This document shows positions 8,049-17,559 of a DNA stretch of 64,000 bases, piece after piece. The DNA comes from Sandarakinorhabdus glacialis (GTDB lineage Bacteria > Pseudomonadota > Alphaproteobacteria > Sphingomonadales > Sphingomonadaceae). Each line of letters starts with the position of its first letter. Position 1 is the first letter of the stretch. The notes beneath the pieces are model-generated. The model was not told the origin of the DNA and searched no databases. It saw only the letters and a list, made by a program, of their open reading frames with translations. The position numbers and the translations under genes were made by a program. The stretch lies in the NCBI RefSeq assembly GCF_014643455.1, contig NZ_BMJM01000007.1, forward strand, positions 118,606-182,605, read 5' to 3'.

Positions 8049-10151
8049 CTAACCACGCATCCGTTCGACCGACACTACCGCCTTTACCTGGCGTAGTGCG
8101 GCGATGATCGTCGTCAGGTGCTTCAAATCCTCGACTTCGATGTCGATGACGTCGGTGTGGAATTCGCGGTCGCGGTGCTTGAGCGCGAGGTTGACGATGT
8201 TGGCGTTGTGCGCCGCCAAGGTCGTCGCCAGCGAGGCCAGCGAGCCGGGTTGATTGTGGACAACGACGGCGAGGCGCGCCACCGCGCCATCGGTTTCCTG
8301 GCCCCAGGAAACTTCTAGCCATTCGCCGGTTTCGTCGGCGAGGCTGACGCAATCGATGGTGTGGATGACGATCGGCTGGTCGGGATGGCGAATGCCGACG
8401 ATACGATCGCCGGGTATCGGCCGGCAGGCGCCCAGTTCGAAGCTGACGCCCGCCGTGAGGCCGTGGATCGAGACCGCGGCAGGGCCGGGCTTGCCGCGGG
8501 TGCGGCGGGGTTTCTGGCCGGCGGTCGAGCCGGGCACCAGCGCCTCCGAAACCTGCGCATCGGTCAGCTGGTTGCGCGCCATGGCGAGTTCGAGAGCGCC
8601 GCGATCGGCGAGCCTGAGGCGCCCGAGGGCGGGGCCGACGAGCTCGTCGCCAAGCCCGGTCTTGAGGCGCAGCGCCAGCGATTCGAGCAGCTTGTGCCCC
8701 ATCGACTGGCTTTCGAGGTTGTTCTTGTGGCGGACGTGCCGGCGGATGGCGGCGCGCGCCTTGGCCGACACGACAAAGCCTTCCCAGGCCGGGTCGGGCG
8801 CCTTGATCTTGGAGCGCAGGATCTCGACCTGGTCGCCGTTGACGAGGCGGGTGCGCAGCGGCACGACGCGGCCGTTGACCTTGGCGCCGACACAGCTGTC
8901 GCCGAGATCGGAATGGACGGCATAGGCGAAATCGACGGGGGTTGAATCGCGCGGCAGCTGGTGGAGGGCGCCTTTCGGGGTGAACACGAAGACCTGGTCC
9001 TGGAACATTGCCAGCCGGGCGTTTTCGAGGAGTTCCTCGGGGGTGGCGGCGTCGTGGAGAACTTCGAGAAGGTCCTCGAGCCACGGATAGGCCTCGCGCG
9101 CCTGGGCCCCCTCCCCGCCTTGTTTGTAAGCCCAATGCGCGGCGAGGCCGTTTTCGGATTCCTCGTGCATGCGGCGGGTGCGGATCTGCACTTCGATCCG
9201 CGCATTTTCCGAATGCAGCACGGTGGTGTGGATCGATTTATAGCCGTTACGCTTGGGGGTGGAGATGAAGTCCTTGAAGCGGCCCGGCACCATCGGCCAG
9301 CGGCCATGGACGATGCCGAGCGCGCGGTAGCACTCGCTTTCCTCGTCGACGATGACACGAAAGGCCATGACGTCGGACAGTGCCTCGAAGTTCATGCCGC
9401 GGCCCTGCATCTTCTTCCAGATCGAATAGGGGCGTTTTTCACGGCCGGTGACGTCGGCCTCGACGCCCTTCTGGGCCAACACCAGCTTTATGCCCGAGGC
9501 GATGCGCGCCACCATGTCGCCGCCGCCTTCGCGCAGCTTGGCCAGCCGGGCGGTGATGGTTTCATGGGCGTCGGGCTCGAGTTGCCGGAAAGCCAGTTCC
9601 TGCAGCTCGTCCATGAAGCCGTACATGCCAATGCGCTCAGCCAGCGGCGCATAGATGTCCATCGTCTCGCGCGCAATGCGCCGGCGCTTGTCCTCGGACT
9701 TGATGAAATGCAGCGTCCGCATGTTGTGGAGGCGGTCGGCGAGCTTGACCAGCAGCACGCGAATGTCGTTCGACATGGCGAGCAGGAACTTGCGGAGGTT
9801 CTCGGCCTGGCGCTCGGAGTCCGTCTGCGCCTCGATGCGGCTGAGCTTGGTGACGCCGTCGACGAGACGCCCGACGCTCTTGCCGAATAGCCGGTCGATT
9901 TCCTCCTGGGTGGCGACGGTGTCCTCGATGGTGTCGTGGAGGATGCCGGTGGCGATGGTCTCGCCGTCGAGCTTGAGATCGGTCAGGATGCCGGCGACTT
10001 CGATCGGATGGCTGAAATAAGGGTCGCCGGAGGCGCGGAGCTGGCTGCCATGGGCTTTCATCGAGAAGACATAGGCGCGGTTCAGCAGGTCCTCGTCCGC
10101 ATCGGGATCATAGGCCTTGACGCGTTCGACGAGTTCATATTGGCGCAGCAT
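8049..10151 (-). CDS. rsh: Bifunctional (p)ppGpp synthetase/hydrolase
   Basis: This is the single long Rel/SpoT-type enzyme of alphaproteobacteria, 700 residues. The N-terminal HD hydrolase carries YFSHPIEVAGIL and HDTIEDT. The synthetase domain (about 230-350) includes RFKDFISTPKRNGYKSIHT. A TGS domain starts at VFVFTPKGALHQLP (about 385) and a C-terminal ACT domain includes VVHNQPGSLASLATTLA (about 625 onward). Hydrolase and synthetase motifs are both intact. The start at 10151 (MLRQYELVERV) matches the family; the longer open frame adds a poor-quality leader. It lies downstream of rpoZ on the same strand. Confidence 0.95.
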   Translation of the reverse strand: MLRQYELVERVKAYDPDADEDLLNRAYVFSMKAHGSQLRASGDPYFSHPIEVAGILTDLKLDGETIATGILHDTIEDTVATQEEIDRLFGKSVGRLVDGVTKLSRIEAQTDSERQAENLRKFLLAMSNDIRVLLVKLADRLHNMRTLHFIKSEDKRRRIARETMDIYAPLAERIGMYGFMDELQELAFRQLEPDAHETITARLAKLREGGGDMVARIASGIKLVLAQKGVEADVTGREKRPYSIWKKMQGRGMNFEALSDVMAFRVIVDEESECYRALGIVHGRWPMVPGRFKDFISTPKRNGYKSIHTTVLHSENARIEVQIRTRRMHEESENGLAAHWAYKQGGEGAQAREAYPWLEDLLEVLHDAATPEELLENARLAMFQDQVFVFTPKGALHQLPRDSTPVDFAYAVHSDLGDSCVGAKVNGRVVPLRTRLVNGDQVEILRSKIKAPDPAWEGFVVSAKARAAIRRHVRHKNNLESQSMGHKLLESLALRLKTGLGDELVGPALGRLRLADRGALELAMARNQLTDAQVSEALVPGSTAGQKPRRTRGKPGPAAVSIHGLTAGVSFELGACRPIPGDRIVGIRHPDQPIVIHTIDCVSLADETGEWLEVSWGQETDGAVARLAVVVHNQPGSLASLATTLAAHNANIVNLALKHRDREFHTDVIDIEVEDLKHLTTIIAALRQVKAVVSVERMRG

Positions 10152-10256
10152 TATCGGATAGTGGTGCGCGAGGGAGTTGGGTGCAACCGTGTAAAAGAGC
10201 GTTCTGGTAGGTAGACTAGAGAGTAAGGGGAAGTGCGTGGGCAAAGCCCGCGCCGT

Positions 10257-10341
10257 CGGACGGGTTCGGCAGGTGAAGGCCCTGCCGCCCCGCCGTCCGG
10301 AGCAAGCGCGTGTCCGAGACTAAGCGAAGGCTTAGTCTCGG
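10257..10341 (-). terminator. Two strong hairpins between rpoZ and rsh
   Basis: Directly after rpoZ is a perfect 12-bp stem (10314-10325 with 10330-10341) with a four-base loop. A second nested hairpin follows: outer arms 10257-10263 and 10293-10299, inner arms 10268-10273 and 10281-10286. Neither is followed by a U-tract. They may attenuate read-through or protect the rpoZ mRNA end, and separate rpoZ from rsh. Confidence 0.55.
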
Positions 10342-10347
10342 CCGCGC

Positions 10348-10689
10348 TTACTCGTAATCAGGCCCCAGATTCTGATTCCGCGGCGGCTGGGCAGCCGTAA
10401 TCCGCAAAGCCTCGGCCGATGCCGACAGCGAGCCGATCGCATCCGGCGTGTCGTCTTCGTTTTCGACGACGCGGCGCATCGAGACGATGAGCGCTTCCTT
10501 GAGGTCGTTCGGCTTGACCTTTTCCTCGGCGATCTCGCGCAGCGCGACGACAGGGTTTTTATCGCGGTCGCGGTCGACGGTGATCTCGGCACCGCTCGAA
10601 ATGGCCCGCGCACGAGTCGCGGCGAGCAGCACCAGGTCGAAACGGTTGGGGATCTTGTCGACGCAATCCTCGACGGTAACGCGCGCCAT
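10348..10689 (-). CDS. rpoZ: RNA polymerase omega subunit
   Basis: The 113-residue protein starts [20 protein letters not shown], the classic omega signature, followed by the helix [13 protein letters not shown]. Omega helps assemble RNA polymerase and, in proteobacteria, forms one ppGpp binding site, which fits its position next to rsh. An in-frame ATG two codons upstream exists but the conserved MARVT start is preferred. The acidic, variable C-terminus is typical. Confidence 0.94.
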   Translation of the reverse strand: MARVTVEDCVDKIPNRFDLVLLAATRARAISSGAEITVDRDRDKNPVVALREIAEEKVKPNDLKEALIVSMRRVVENEDDTPDAIGSLSASAEALRITAAQPPRNQNLGPDYE

Positions 10690-10911
10690 GGGCAAATCTT
10701 TCGGGTTTTATGAAGGGCGGGCTTTGACGGGACGACGCCAAAAAGTCAAGCTGCACTTGACCCCGCGAGGCGCTTCGTCTAACCGCCGCCGCTTCGCAAT
10801 TGGCCCTGCACCCCCGGTGAAGCAGCGGCCGCGCCAGTCTTTCAGGGTTGGCGGTGCGAGGCCGGGGTTCGGATCCATCAGGGTCCGCATCAGCAAATCG
10901 AAAGCTATTCA

Positions 10912-11523
10912 ATGTCGAAGCGTCATAACAGCAAGTACAAGCTCGATCGCCGCATGGGCGAGAACATCTGGGGCCGTCCCAAGAGCCCCGTCAACAAGCG
11001 TGAATACGGCCCCGGCCAGCACGGCCAGCGCCGCAAGAGCAAGGTTTCGGACTTCGGCATCCAGCTGAAGGCCAAGCAGAAGCTCAAGGGTTACTACGGC
11101 GACGTGACCGAAAAGCAGTTCCGCGCCACCTATGCTGCCGCCGTGCAGATGAAGGGCGACACCTCGCAGAACCTGATCGGCCTGCTCGAGCAGCGTCTCG
11201 ACATGGTCGTCTATCGCGCCAAGTTCGCGCCGACGATCTTTTCGGCACGCCAGATCGTCAACCATGGTCATATTTTGGTTAACGGTCGTCGCTGCAACAT
11301 CGCATCGGCCAAGATCAAGCCCGGCGACACCGTCGAACTGGGCACCAAGGCCAAGGAAATGGCGCTGGTCATGGAAGCCCAAGGCCTCACCGAGCGTGAA
11401 GTGCCGGAATATGTGGCCGTCGAAGGCCCCAAGGCGACCTATGTTCGCGTGCCGTCGCTGGATGAAGTACCCTACCCGGTGAAGATGGAACCGAACCTGG
11501 TCGTCGAATTCTATTCGCGCTAA
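10912..11523 (+). CDS. rpsD: 30S ribosomal protein S4
   Basis: This primary rRNA-binding protein has 203 residues and begins [20 protein letters not shown]. The S4 RNA-binding domain (about 93-160) is clear from [20 protein letters not shown] and [12 protein letters not shown]. It is divergent from rpoZ across about 220 bases. A strong hairpin terminator follows. Confidence 0.97.
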   Translation: MSKRHNSKYKLDRRMGENIWGRPKSPVNKREYGPGQHGQRRKSKVSDFGIQLKAKQKLKGYYGDVTEKQFRATYAAAVQMKGDTSQNLIGLLEQRLDMVVYRAKFAPTIFSARQIVNHGHILVNGRRCNIASAKIKPGDTVELGTKAKEMALVMEAQGLTEREVPEYVAVEGPKATYVRVPSLDEVPYPVKMEPNLVVEFYSR

Positions 11524-11553
11524 ATCTGGCCGGCCTTCTGGCCTGCCATGACA

Positions 11554-11590
11554 AGAAACGCCGCGCCGGTTCATCCGGGGCGGCGTTTCT
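11554..11590 (+). terminator. Intrinsic terminator after rpsD
   Basis: A 16-bp stem with one mismatch (11554-11569 with 11575-11590) and loop TTCAT is followed by a short T-rich stretch (CGTTT). It lies 31 bases after the rpsD stop. Confidence 0.85.
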
Positions 11591-11599
11591 CGTTTAGGC

Positions 11600-12003
11600 C
11601 TGCTTCATTGCCAGTCGTGACCGAGACCGGAAATGTCCGCCTCTTGCCGCATCTTGCGCACACTGCTACAAATTGACCTACAGCGGCTTGGCCACTGTTT
11701 TTCGGGCCTTCGTCCTGTTGTCTGCAAAGACGATGTTTGTCGAAGCCACCCGGTCATAGCTACCCGGTCGAGATCGAGACCGGGCGACGTCATTTAGGGG
11801 CCTGATGATCGAGACGCCGTACATGCCAGTTGGAAACGCTCTTGCAGCGGCGCCAGCATGGTCGGCGGCTCCCCATGATCAGGCCGAGCTTTTCTGCCAG
11901 ATCATCATAGTCCAGCCGGCCGCTTCGCGCCGTGCCGGCATCACAAATACGCGCCGCCGCATGTCCCCGACGGGACTCAGCCGCCGCGCCATGGAGCCAT
12001 ATC
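11600..12003 (+). promoter_or_regulatory. Long leader region of the RNase E gene
   Basis: No credible gene lies in these 400 bases. A possible sigma-70 promoter is TTGCCG (11644-11649), 17 bases, then TACAAA (11667-11672), giving a leader of about 325 bases. A perfect 7-bp hairpin CCCGGTC/GACCGGG sits at 11763-11784. Long structured 5' leaders are typical of rne genes, whose product cleaves its own mRNA, so autoregulation is likely but inferred. Confidence 0.5.
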
Positions 12004-14715
12004 ATGTCACTTCGCATGCTGATCGACGCCCGCCACCAGGAGGAAACCCGGGTCGCCGTCGTCAACGGGCAACGGATCGAGGAATTTGACTTCGAAGCTG
12101 CCGATCGCAAGCAGCTCAAGGGCAATATCTACCTCGCCAAGGTCACCCGCGTCGAACCGTCGTTGCAGGCCGCGTTCGTCGAATACGGCGGCAACCGCCA
12201 CGGTTTCCTCGCCTTCAGCGAAATCCATCCCGACTATTACCAGATTCCCCGCGAGGATCGCGAGGCGTTGCTCCGCGAGGAGGCCGAATACGCCGCCGAC
12301 CAAGACGGCGACCATCCCCATGACGACGAAGGCAGCGAAGGCGAGGAGCTCGCCGAAACCGGTGGCCAGCACGACGAACCGACCGACGCGCTACGCCGCA
12401 AGCGGCAATCGCTGCGCCGCCGCTACAAGATCCAGGAAGTCATCCGCCGCCGCCAGGTGCTGCTGATCCAGGTCGTCAAGGAAGAGCGCGGATCGAAGGG
12501 TGCGGCGCTGACCACCTATCTGTCGCTGGCCGGCCGTTATTGCGTTCTGATGCCCAACACCGCGCACGGCGGCGGCATCAGCCGGAAGATTTCCAACCTG
12601 GCCGATCGCAAGCGGTTGAAGTCGATCATGTCGGAACTGAAGCTGCCGACCGGCATGGGCGCCATCGTGCGGACCGCCGGGTTGAAGCGCAGTTCGGAAG
12701 ATATTCGCCGCGATTTCGATTATCTGACGCGGCTGTGGGACGAAATTCGGGAAAAGACGCTGACCTCGTCGGCGCCGGCGCTGATCCATCAGGATTCGGA
12801 CCTGATCAAGCGCGCCATCCGCGACATCTATCACCGCGACATCGAACAGGTGCTGGTCGAAGGCCCCGAAGGCTTTGCCGACGCGTCGCGCTTCATGTCG
12901 ATGCTGATGCCCGGCCACACGCCCAAGGTCGTCGAATATTCGGACAATGTGCCGTTGTTCCAGCGTTTCGGCGTCGAACAGCAGCTCGAGGGCATGTACC
13001 AGCCGGTCGTCCAGTTGAAGTCGGGCGGCTATATCGTCATCAACCCAACCGAGGCGCTGGTGTCGATCGACATCAACTCCGGCCGCTCGACGCGCGAATA
13101 CGGCATCGAGGAAACCGCCACCAAGACCAATCTCGAGGCGGCCGAGGAGATTGGCCGCCAGTTGCGGTTGCGCGACATGGCCGGGCTGGTGGTCATCGAT
13201 TTCATCGACATGGAAGTTGGCGCCAACAACCGCCGCGTCGAAAAGGCGATGAAGGACGCGATGCGCCATGACCGCGCGCGCATCCAGATCGGCCGCATCT
13301 CGGCATTCGGGCTGATGGAAATGAGCCGGCAGCGCCTGCGCACCGGCATCCTCGAAGCCAGCACCCACATCTGCCCGATGTGCGAGGGCACCGGCATGGT
13401 GCGCTCGGTCGCATCGGCGGCGCTTGCGGCATTGCGTGCCCTCGAAGCCGAGGCGCTGCGTGGCCGCGCCTGCGAATTCACCCTGCGCGCCGGCGACGAA
13501 GTGGCGGTGTATATCCTCAACCGCAAGCGTATCGAGCTTGCCGAACTCGAGGAATTGTACGGCGTCACCATTGTCACCGTGCCCGACGAAGCGCTGATCG
13601 GGCCGAATTTTGCTATCGATGCCGGTGGTCCGCCGCCGACGAAGAAGGTCGAGATGCAGGCCCTGCCGGCGCCGGTGCGGATCGAGGACGATCCCGACGA
13701 TTATGTGCCCGAGGACGAGGGCGACGAGGACGATCGCGCCGAGCGCAGCGAGCGTAGCGGCGGCGAGCGGAATGGTGATCGCAACGAGCGCGGCGGCCGC
13801 AACAAGCGCCGCCGGCGTGGCGGGCGTGATGGCCGCGATGACGCGCCTGTCGGCGAAGGCGGCGAGGAACTGCCGGTTTCCGAAGACGGGAATCGCGCCG
13901 AGATCGTTGCCGAGCCCGGTGAGACGCCGGCCGAAACCGAGGCCCGGGGTGAGCGCGAGGGCGGCGATCGCAAGCGGCGTCGTCGTGGTCGCCGGGGTCG
14001 CCGTGACGGTGCACCGCGCGATGCGGGCGAGACCGAAGGCGTCGATGCGCCGGTGGAAGCGCCGCTGGCGATCGCTGCGGAGCCGGACGAAGCCGACGCC
14101 AAGCCGCGGCGCAGTCGTCGCCGCAAAGCCGATATCGAGGCGGTGCCCGACCTGACGGCCGAGGCGGCGACCGAGGTGGTGACCGAGGTCGCTGCGCCCG
14201 AGCCCGAGCCCGAAGCGGTGCCGGTCAGCAAGGGGCCGCGCAAGCGCCCGAGCAAGACGGCGCGGCCTGTGCCGGTCGCGGCACCTGCTGCCAAGGCTGC
14301 GGAACAGGCAGCGCCGGTTGGTGAAGAGCCTGTCGTTAAGGCACCCGTCGTTGAGGCGCCGGTCGAGGCGAGCGACCCGGCCGAACCTGCTGCCAAGCCG
14401 CGCCGTGCCGGGCGCAAGCCCAAGGCCGAAGCCGCTCCGGCTGATGAAACCAGGGTGACGGTGCCGGCCAAGGCGGCAACGCCTGCAAAGCAGGCCGCTG
14501 TCAAGGGCGCCGCTGTCAAGGTCGCCGCTGCCAAACCCAAGGTGCCGGCGCGCAAGCCCGCAAAGGTGGCCGTTGCCGCTGCGCCGGTTGCCGAAGCGGC
14601 CGTGCCGAATGCCGATGCCGCTGCTTCGGATGCCGGCGCTGGCGCTCCGGAAGCCGGCGCAAGTGCGCCGCAGGGCGGCGGCAAAAAGGGCTGGTGGCAG
14701 CGTACGTTCGGATAA
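12004..14715 (+). CDS. rne: Ribonuclease E
   Basis: RNase E is the central endoribonuclease of mRNA decay and rRNA processing. The 903-residue protein has an N-terminal S1 RNA-binding domain with an acidic insertion (about 95-130). The catalytic core has aspartates in VSIDINSGRS (about 352-361) and VVIDFIDME (about 397-405), and the zinc-link motif CPMCEGTG starts at Cys457. From about residue 560 the tail is disordered: an acidic block, Arg-rich RRRRGG-type RNA-binding patches, then an Ala/Pro/Lys-rich region ending GGGKKGWWQRTFG. The start MSLRMLIDARHQEETRVAVV matches the family. The tail should scaffold a degradosome. Confidence 0.96.
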   Translation: MSLRMLIDARHQEETRVAVVNGQRIEEFDFEAADRKQLKGNIYLAKVTRVEPSLQAAFVEYGGNRHGFLAFSEIHPDYYQIPREDREALLREEAEYAADQDGDHPHDDEGSEGEELAETGGQHDEPTDALRRKRQSLRRRYKIQEVIRRRQVLLIQVVKEERGSKGAALTTYLSLAGRYCVLMPNTAHGGGISRKISNLADRKRLKSIMSELKLPTGMGAIVRTAGLKRSSEDIRRDFDYLTRLWDEIREKTLTSSAPALIHQDSDLIKRAIRDIYHRDIEQVLVEGPEGFADASRFMSMLMPGHTPKVVEYSDNVPLFQRFGVEQQLEGMYQPVVQLKSGGYIVINPTEALVSIDINSGRSTREYGIEETATKTNLEAAEEIGRQLRLRDMAGLVVIDFIDMEVGANNRRVEKAMKDAMRHDRARIQIGRISAFGLMEMSRQRLRTGILEASTHICPMCEGTGMVRSVASAALAALRALEAEALRGRACEFTLRAGDEVAVYILNRKRIELAELEELYGVTIVTVPDEALIGPNFAIDAGGPPPTKKVEMQALPAPVRIEDDPDDYVPEDEGDEDDRAERSERSGGERNGDRNERGGRNKRRRRGGRDGRDDAPVGEGGEELPVSEDGNRAEIVAEPGETPAETEARGEREGGDRKRRRRGRRGRRDGAPRDAGETEGVDAPVEAPLAIAAEPDEADAKPRRSRRRKADIEAVPDLTAEAATEVVTEVAAPEPEPEAVPVSKGPRKRPSKTARPVPVAAPAAKAAEQAAPVGEEPVVKAPVVEAPVEASDPAEPAAKPRRAGRKPKAEAAPADETRVTVPAKAATPAKQAAVKGAAVKVAAAKPKVPARKPAKVAVAAAPVAEAAVPNADAAASDAGAGAPEAGASAPQGGGKKGWWQRTFG

Positions 14716-14723
14716 CGCCTGAT

Positions 14724-14754
14724 CTCCGGCGGCGGGAAATCGCTGCCGCCGGAG
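14724..14754 (+). terminator. Hairpin after the RNase E gene
   Basis: The arms CTCCGGCGGC (14724-14733) and GCCGCCGGAG (14745-14754) pair perfectly nine bases after the rne stop. There is no U-tract directly behind, so it may be a weak terminator or an mRNA 3'-end stabiliser. Confidence 0.6.
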
Positions 14755-14870
14755 ACTGGCTGTCAAAAAAGCCCAGCCTCGTCATGGGGAAACCAACCTT
14801 CGCCATGGTCAAGAAAGCGTTGCAGCGCCGCATCTGGCGCTGACGCCATTCAAGGGACTAAGTCCCCGTC

Positions 14871-15647
14871 ATGAATTCGCACGTAAATCCTGGCCGGGTC
14901 ATCCTCGTCGGCGCCGGCCCCGGCGCTGCCGACCTGTTGACCATTCGCGCCGCGCGCGCCCTCGCCCTGGCCGATGTCGTCGTCCATGACGGGCTTGTCG
15001 GCGGCGATGTCATGGCGCTGGTCCCTGCCGGCATACGGCTCGTATCGGTTGCCAAGCGCCGCGATCGCCACACCATGCAGCAGGACGCGATCGGCGACCT
15101 GCTCGTCGCCGAGGCGCGCGCCGGCAATGTCGTGGTGCGGTTGAAGGGCGGCGACCCGTTCATTTTCGGCCGCGGCGGCGAGGAAGTCAGCGCCTGTGTC
15201 GCGGGCGGTGTTCCCGTCGAGGTGATCCCCGGCATTTCCTCGGCGCTGGGGGGTGCCGCGGCGGCGTTCATGCCGCTGACGCACCGCGACCATGCCTCGA
15301 TCGTCAGCTTCGTCGCCGGCGAATGCCGCGGGCTCGCCAATCAGGACTGGACCGGGCTGGCGGGCAAGGGCCGTACCCTGGTGATCTACATGGGCGTCAC
15401 CGGCGCCGACCGGATCGCCGAAAAACTCATCGCCGACGGCCTGTCGCCCGATACGCCGATCGCCATCCTCGAGCGCGCCACCCAACCCGACATGCGCGTG
15501 CTGCGCTCGGTGCTTGCCGATCTTGGCGGCGCCGTGCTGCGCGAACTTGTCAAATCCCCTGCCCTCATCATTGTCGGCGATGTCGCCACGCTTGGCGCAG
15601 ACGCCCTGACCAGCATCACAAAGGCCGTACCATGCCCCGTATCCTGA
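14871..15647 (+). CDS. cobA: Uroporphyrinogen-III C-methyltransferase (siroheme synthesis)
   Basis: This 258-residue SAM-dependent methyltransferase makes precorrin-2, the siroheme precursor. Seen motifs are VGAGPGAADLLT near residue 12, the RLKGGDPFIFGRGGEE signature and TLVIYMG. It lacks the CysG dehydrogenase/ferrochelatase domain. It heads a run of genes for sulfite reduction (DUF2849, cysI, DUF934, cysH), so it most likely supplies siroheme to the neighbouring reductase rather than serving cobalamin synthesis. Confidence 0.92.
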   Translation: MNSHVNPGRVILVGAGPGAADLLTIRAARALALADVVVHDGLVGGDVMALVPAGIRLVSVAKRRDRHTMQQDAIGDLLVAEARAGNVVVRLKGGDPFIFGRGGEEVSACVAGGVPVEVIPGISSALGGAAAAFMPLTHRDHASIVSFVAGECRGLANQDWTGLAGKGRTLVIYMGVTGADRIAEKLIADGLSPDTPIAILERATQPDMRVLRSVLADLGGAVLRELVKSPALIIVGDVATLGADALTSITKAVPCPVS

Positions 15648-15919
15648 CCGGTAACCGCCTTGAAACCGGCGATGTCCTGTGGTGGAACGGCTCCGATTGG
15701 AGCACCCAGATCAAGGACGCCGTCGCCCTTGGCGAAGAAGGCGATGCCCTTGTTGCGCGGCTGGTCGCCGAGGAGCGGATCAACGATCCCGTGCTCGTCG
15801 ACGTGACCGGCGAGCCCGGCGCCTATGTCCCGACCACCACCCGTGAGCGCGTCCGCGCCTCGGGGCCCAGCGTCCGCGCCGACCTCGCGCGCGGCAGCCT
15901 TTCGACGGAAGTCATCTGA
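15632..15919 (+). CDS. DUF2849 protein of the sulfite reductase operon
   Basis: The 95-residue protein starts MPRILTGNRLETGDVLWW and matches the DUF2849 family, which is found almost only beside cysI-like genes in alphaproteobacteria. It overlaps the methyltransferase gene by 16 bases and its stop overlaps the next start, so coupled translation is likely. The biochemical role is unknown; a partner or assembly factor of the reductase is a guess from context. Confidence 0.82.
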   Translation: MPRILTGNRLETGDVLWWNGSDWSTQIKDAVALGEEGDALVARLVAEERINDPVLVDVTGEPGAYVPTTTRERVRASGPSVRADLARGSLSTEVI

Positions 15920-17559
15920 TGTATCGCTACGACCAATATGACCAGGCCATCGTCGATGCCCGGGTTGCCGAATTCAAGGAGCAGGTGGGCCGCCGCCTGC
16001 GCAACGAGATCACCGAGGACCAGTTCAAGCCGCTGCGGCTGATGAACGGGCTGTACCTGCAGCTCCACGCCTATATGCTTCGCGTCGCGATCCCCTATGG
16101 CACGCTTTCGGGCACGCAGATGCGGATGCTGGCGCACATCGCGCGCAAATATGATCGCGATTACGGGCACTTCACCACACGGCAGAATATTCAGTACAAC
16201 TGGATCAAGCTCGAGCAATTCTCTGACCTGCTCGACGATTTGTCCAAGGTCGAAATGCATGCCTTCCAGACCAGCGGCAATTGCATCCGCAACATCAGCT
16301 CGGACCAGTTCGCCGGCGCCGCCGCCGATGAGCTCGCCGATCCGCGACCCTACGCCGAATTGCTGCGCCAATGGTCGACGCTCCACCCCGAATTCAGCTT
16401 TTTGCCGCGCAAGTTCAAGATCGCCGTCATCGCCAGCGACACCGACCGCGCTGCCATCCAGCTTCATGATATCGGGCTGCAACTGCGCAAGAACGACGCT
16501 GGCGACCTGGGTTTCCGCGTCTATGTCGGCGGCGGCATGGGCCGCACCCCGATCATCGGCAAGATCGTCCGCGACTTCATCCCGGTCGGCCAGTTTCTGA
16601 GCTATTCCGAAGGAATCCTGCGGGTTTATAACCGCTATGGTCGCCGCGACAACATCTACAAGGCGCGCATCAAGATCCTCGTTACCGAACTCGGCATCGA
16701 GGAATTCACCCGCCAGGTCGAAGCCGAATGGGCGCAGCTTGAGCCGCTCGGGCTGGATGCACCGCAGGCTGAATACGACCGCATTATCGCGCAGTTCAGC
16801 GACCCCGAATATGACCTGACGGCGACTGATACGCTCGACCTGTCGGATCCGGATTTTGCGATGTGGGTGGCGCAGAACGTCCATGCCCACAAGCAGCCGG
16901 GCTATGCGATTGCGACGATCAGCCTGAAGCCCAAGCGCGGAATTCCGGGTGATGCCTCGTCAGCGCAGATCGACGTGATCGCCGATCTGGCCGAGAAATA
17001 TGCGCACGACGAAATCCGCGTGACGCACAGTCAGAACCTCGTGCTGGCGCATGTCCGCAAGGCGGATTTGTATGCGTTGTGGCAGGCGCTTGATGCGGCT
17101 GACTTGGCGACGCCGAACCTCGACCTGGTGACCGATATCATCGTCTGCCCGGGCATGGATTATTGCACTTTGGCCAACGCCCGTTCGATCCCGATCGCCC
17201 AGAACATTGCTGCCAAGTTCGAGAATAACGTTGCCGAACAACGCGATATCGGCGAACTGAAGATCAAGGTGTCGGGCTGCATCAATGGTTGCGGGCACCA
17301 CCACGCCGGCCATATCGGCATCCTCGGCGTCGATAAAAAGGGCGAGGAAGCCTATCAGCTGCTGCTCGGCGGATCGGGTGCCGAAGACGCGTCGCTCGCC
17401 AAGATCCTCGGGCCGGGCCTCGACGAAAACGGCATTGTCGCTGCTGTCGACAAGCTGATCGCCTTCTACCGCACCGCGCGCTCGGCGCCCGAAGAGCGGT
17501 TTCTCGACACCTATCGCCGCCTCGGGCCGGCACCTTTCAAGGAAGCCGTCTATGGATAA
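15919..17559 (+). CDS. cysI: Nitrite/sulfite reductase, siroheme and [4Fe-4S] hemoprotein
   Basis: The 546-residue protein has the duplicated nitrite/sulfite reductase ferredoxin-like and siroheme/4Fe-4S domains. The cluster/siroheme ligands are Cys410, Cys416, Cys454 and Cys458 in CPGMDYC and SGCINGCGHHH, a C-X5-C and C-X3-C arrangement. Substrate-side motifs HFTTRQNIQYNWI and QTSGNCIRNIS are also present. The flanking cysH and siroheme gene point to sulfite reduction to sulfide. No flavoprotein subunit cysJ is nearby, so the electron donor (perhaps ferredoxin or the DUF934 protein) is unresolved. Confidence 0.93.
   Translation: MYRYDQYDQAIVDARVAEFKEQVGRRLRNEITEDQFKPLRLMNGLYLQLHAYMLRVAIPYGTLSGTQMRMLAHIARKYDRDYGHFTTRQNIQYNWIKLEQFSDLLDDLSKVEMHAFQTSGNCIRNISSDQFAGAAADELADPRPYAELLRQWSTLHPEFSFLPRKFKIAVIASDTDRAAIQLHDIGLQLRKNDAGDLGFRVYVGGGMGRTPIIGKIVRDFIPVGQFLSYSEGILRVYNRYGRRDNIYKARIKILVTELGIEEFTRQVEAEWAQLEPLGLDAPQAEYDRIIAQFSDPEYDLTATDTLDLSDPDFAMWVAQNVHAHKQPGYAIATISLKPKRGIPGDASSAQIDVIADLAEKYAHDEIRVTHSQNLVLAHVRKADLYALWQALDAADLATPNLDLVTDIIVCPGMDYCTLANARSIPIAQNIAAKFENNVAEQRDIGELKIKVSGCINGCGHHHAGHIGILGVDKKGEEAYQLLLGGSGAEDASLAKILGPGLDENGIVAAVDKLIAFYRTARSAPEERFLDTYRRLGPAPFKEAVYG

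Noticed and set aside
12391..14766. A 791-codon open frame antisense to the RNase E gene
   Set aside because: It mirrors the rne reading frame in GC-rich sequence, has no recognisable domain and a composition of Arg/Ala/Gly shadows.
14716..14870. Possible cobalamin or SAM riboswitch before the siroheme methyltransferase
   Set aside because: The 155 bases show only the rne hairpin and no conserved riboswitch core that I can recognise.
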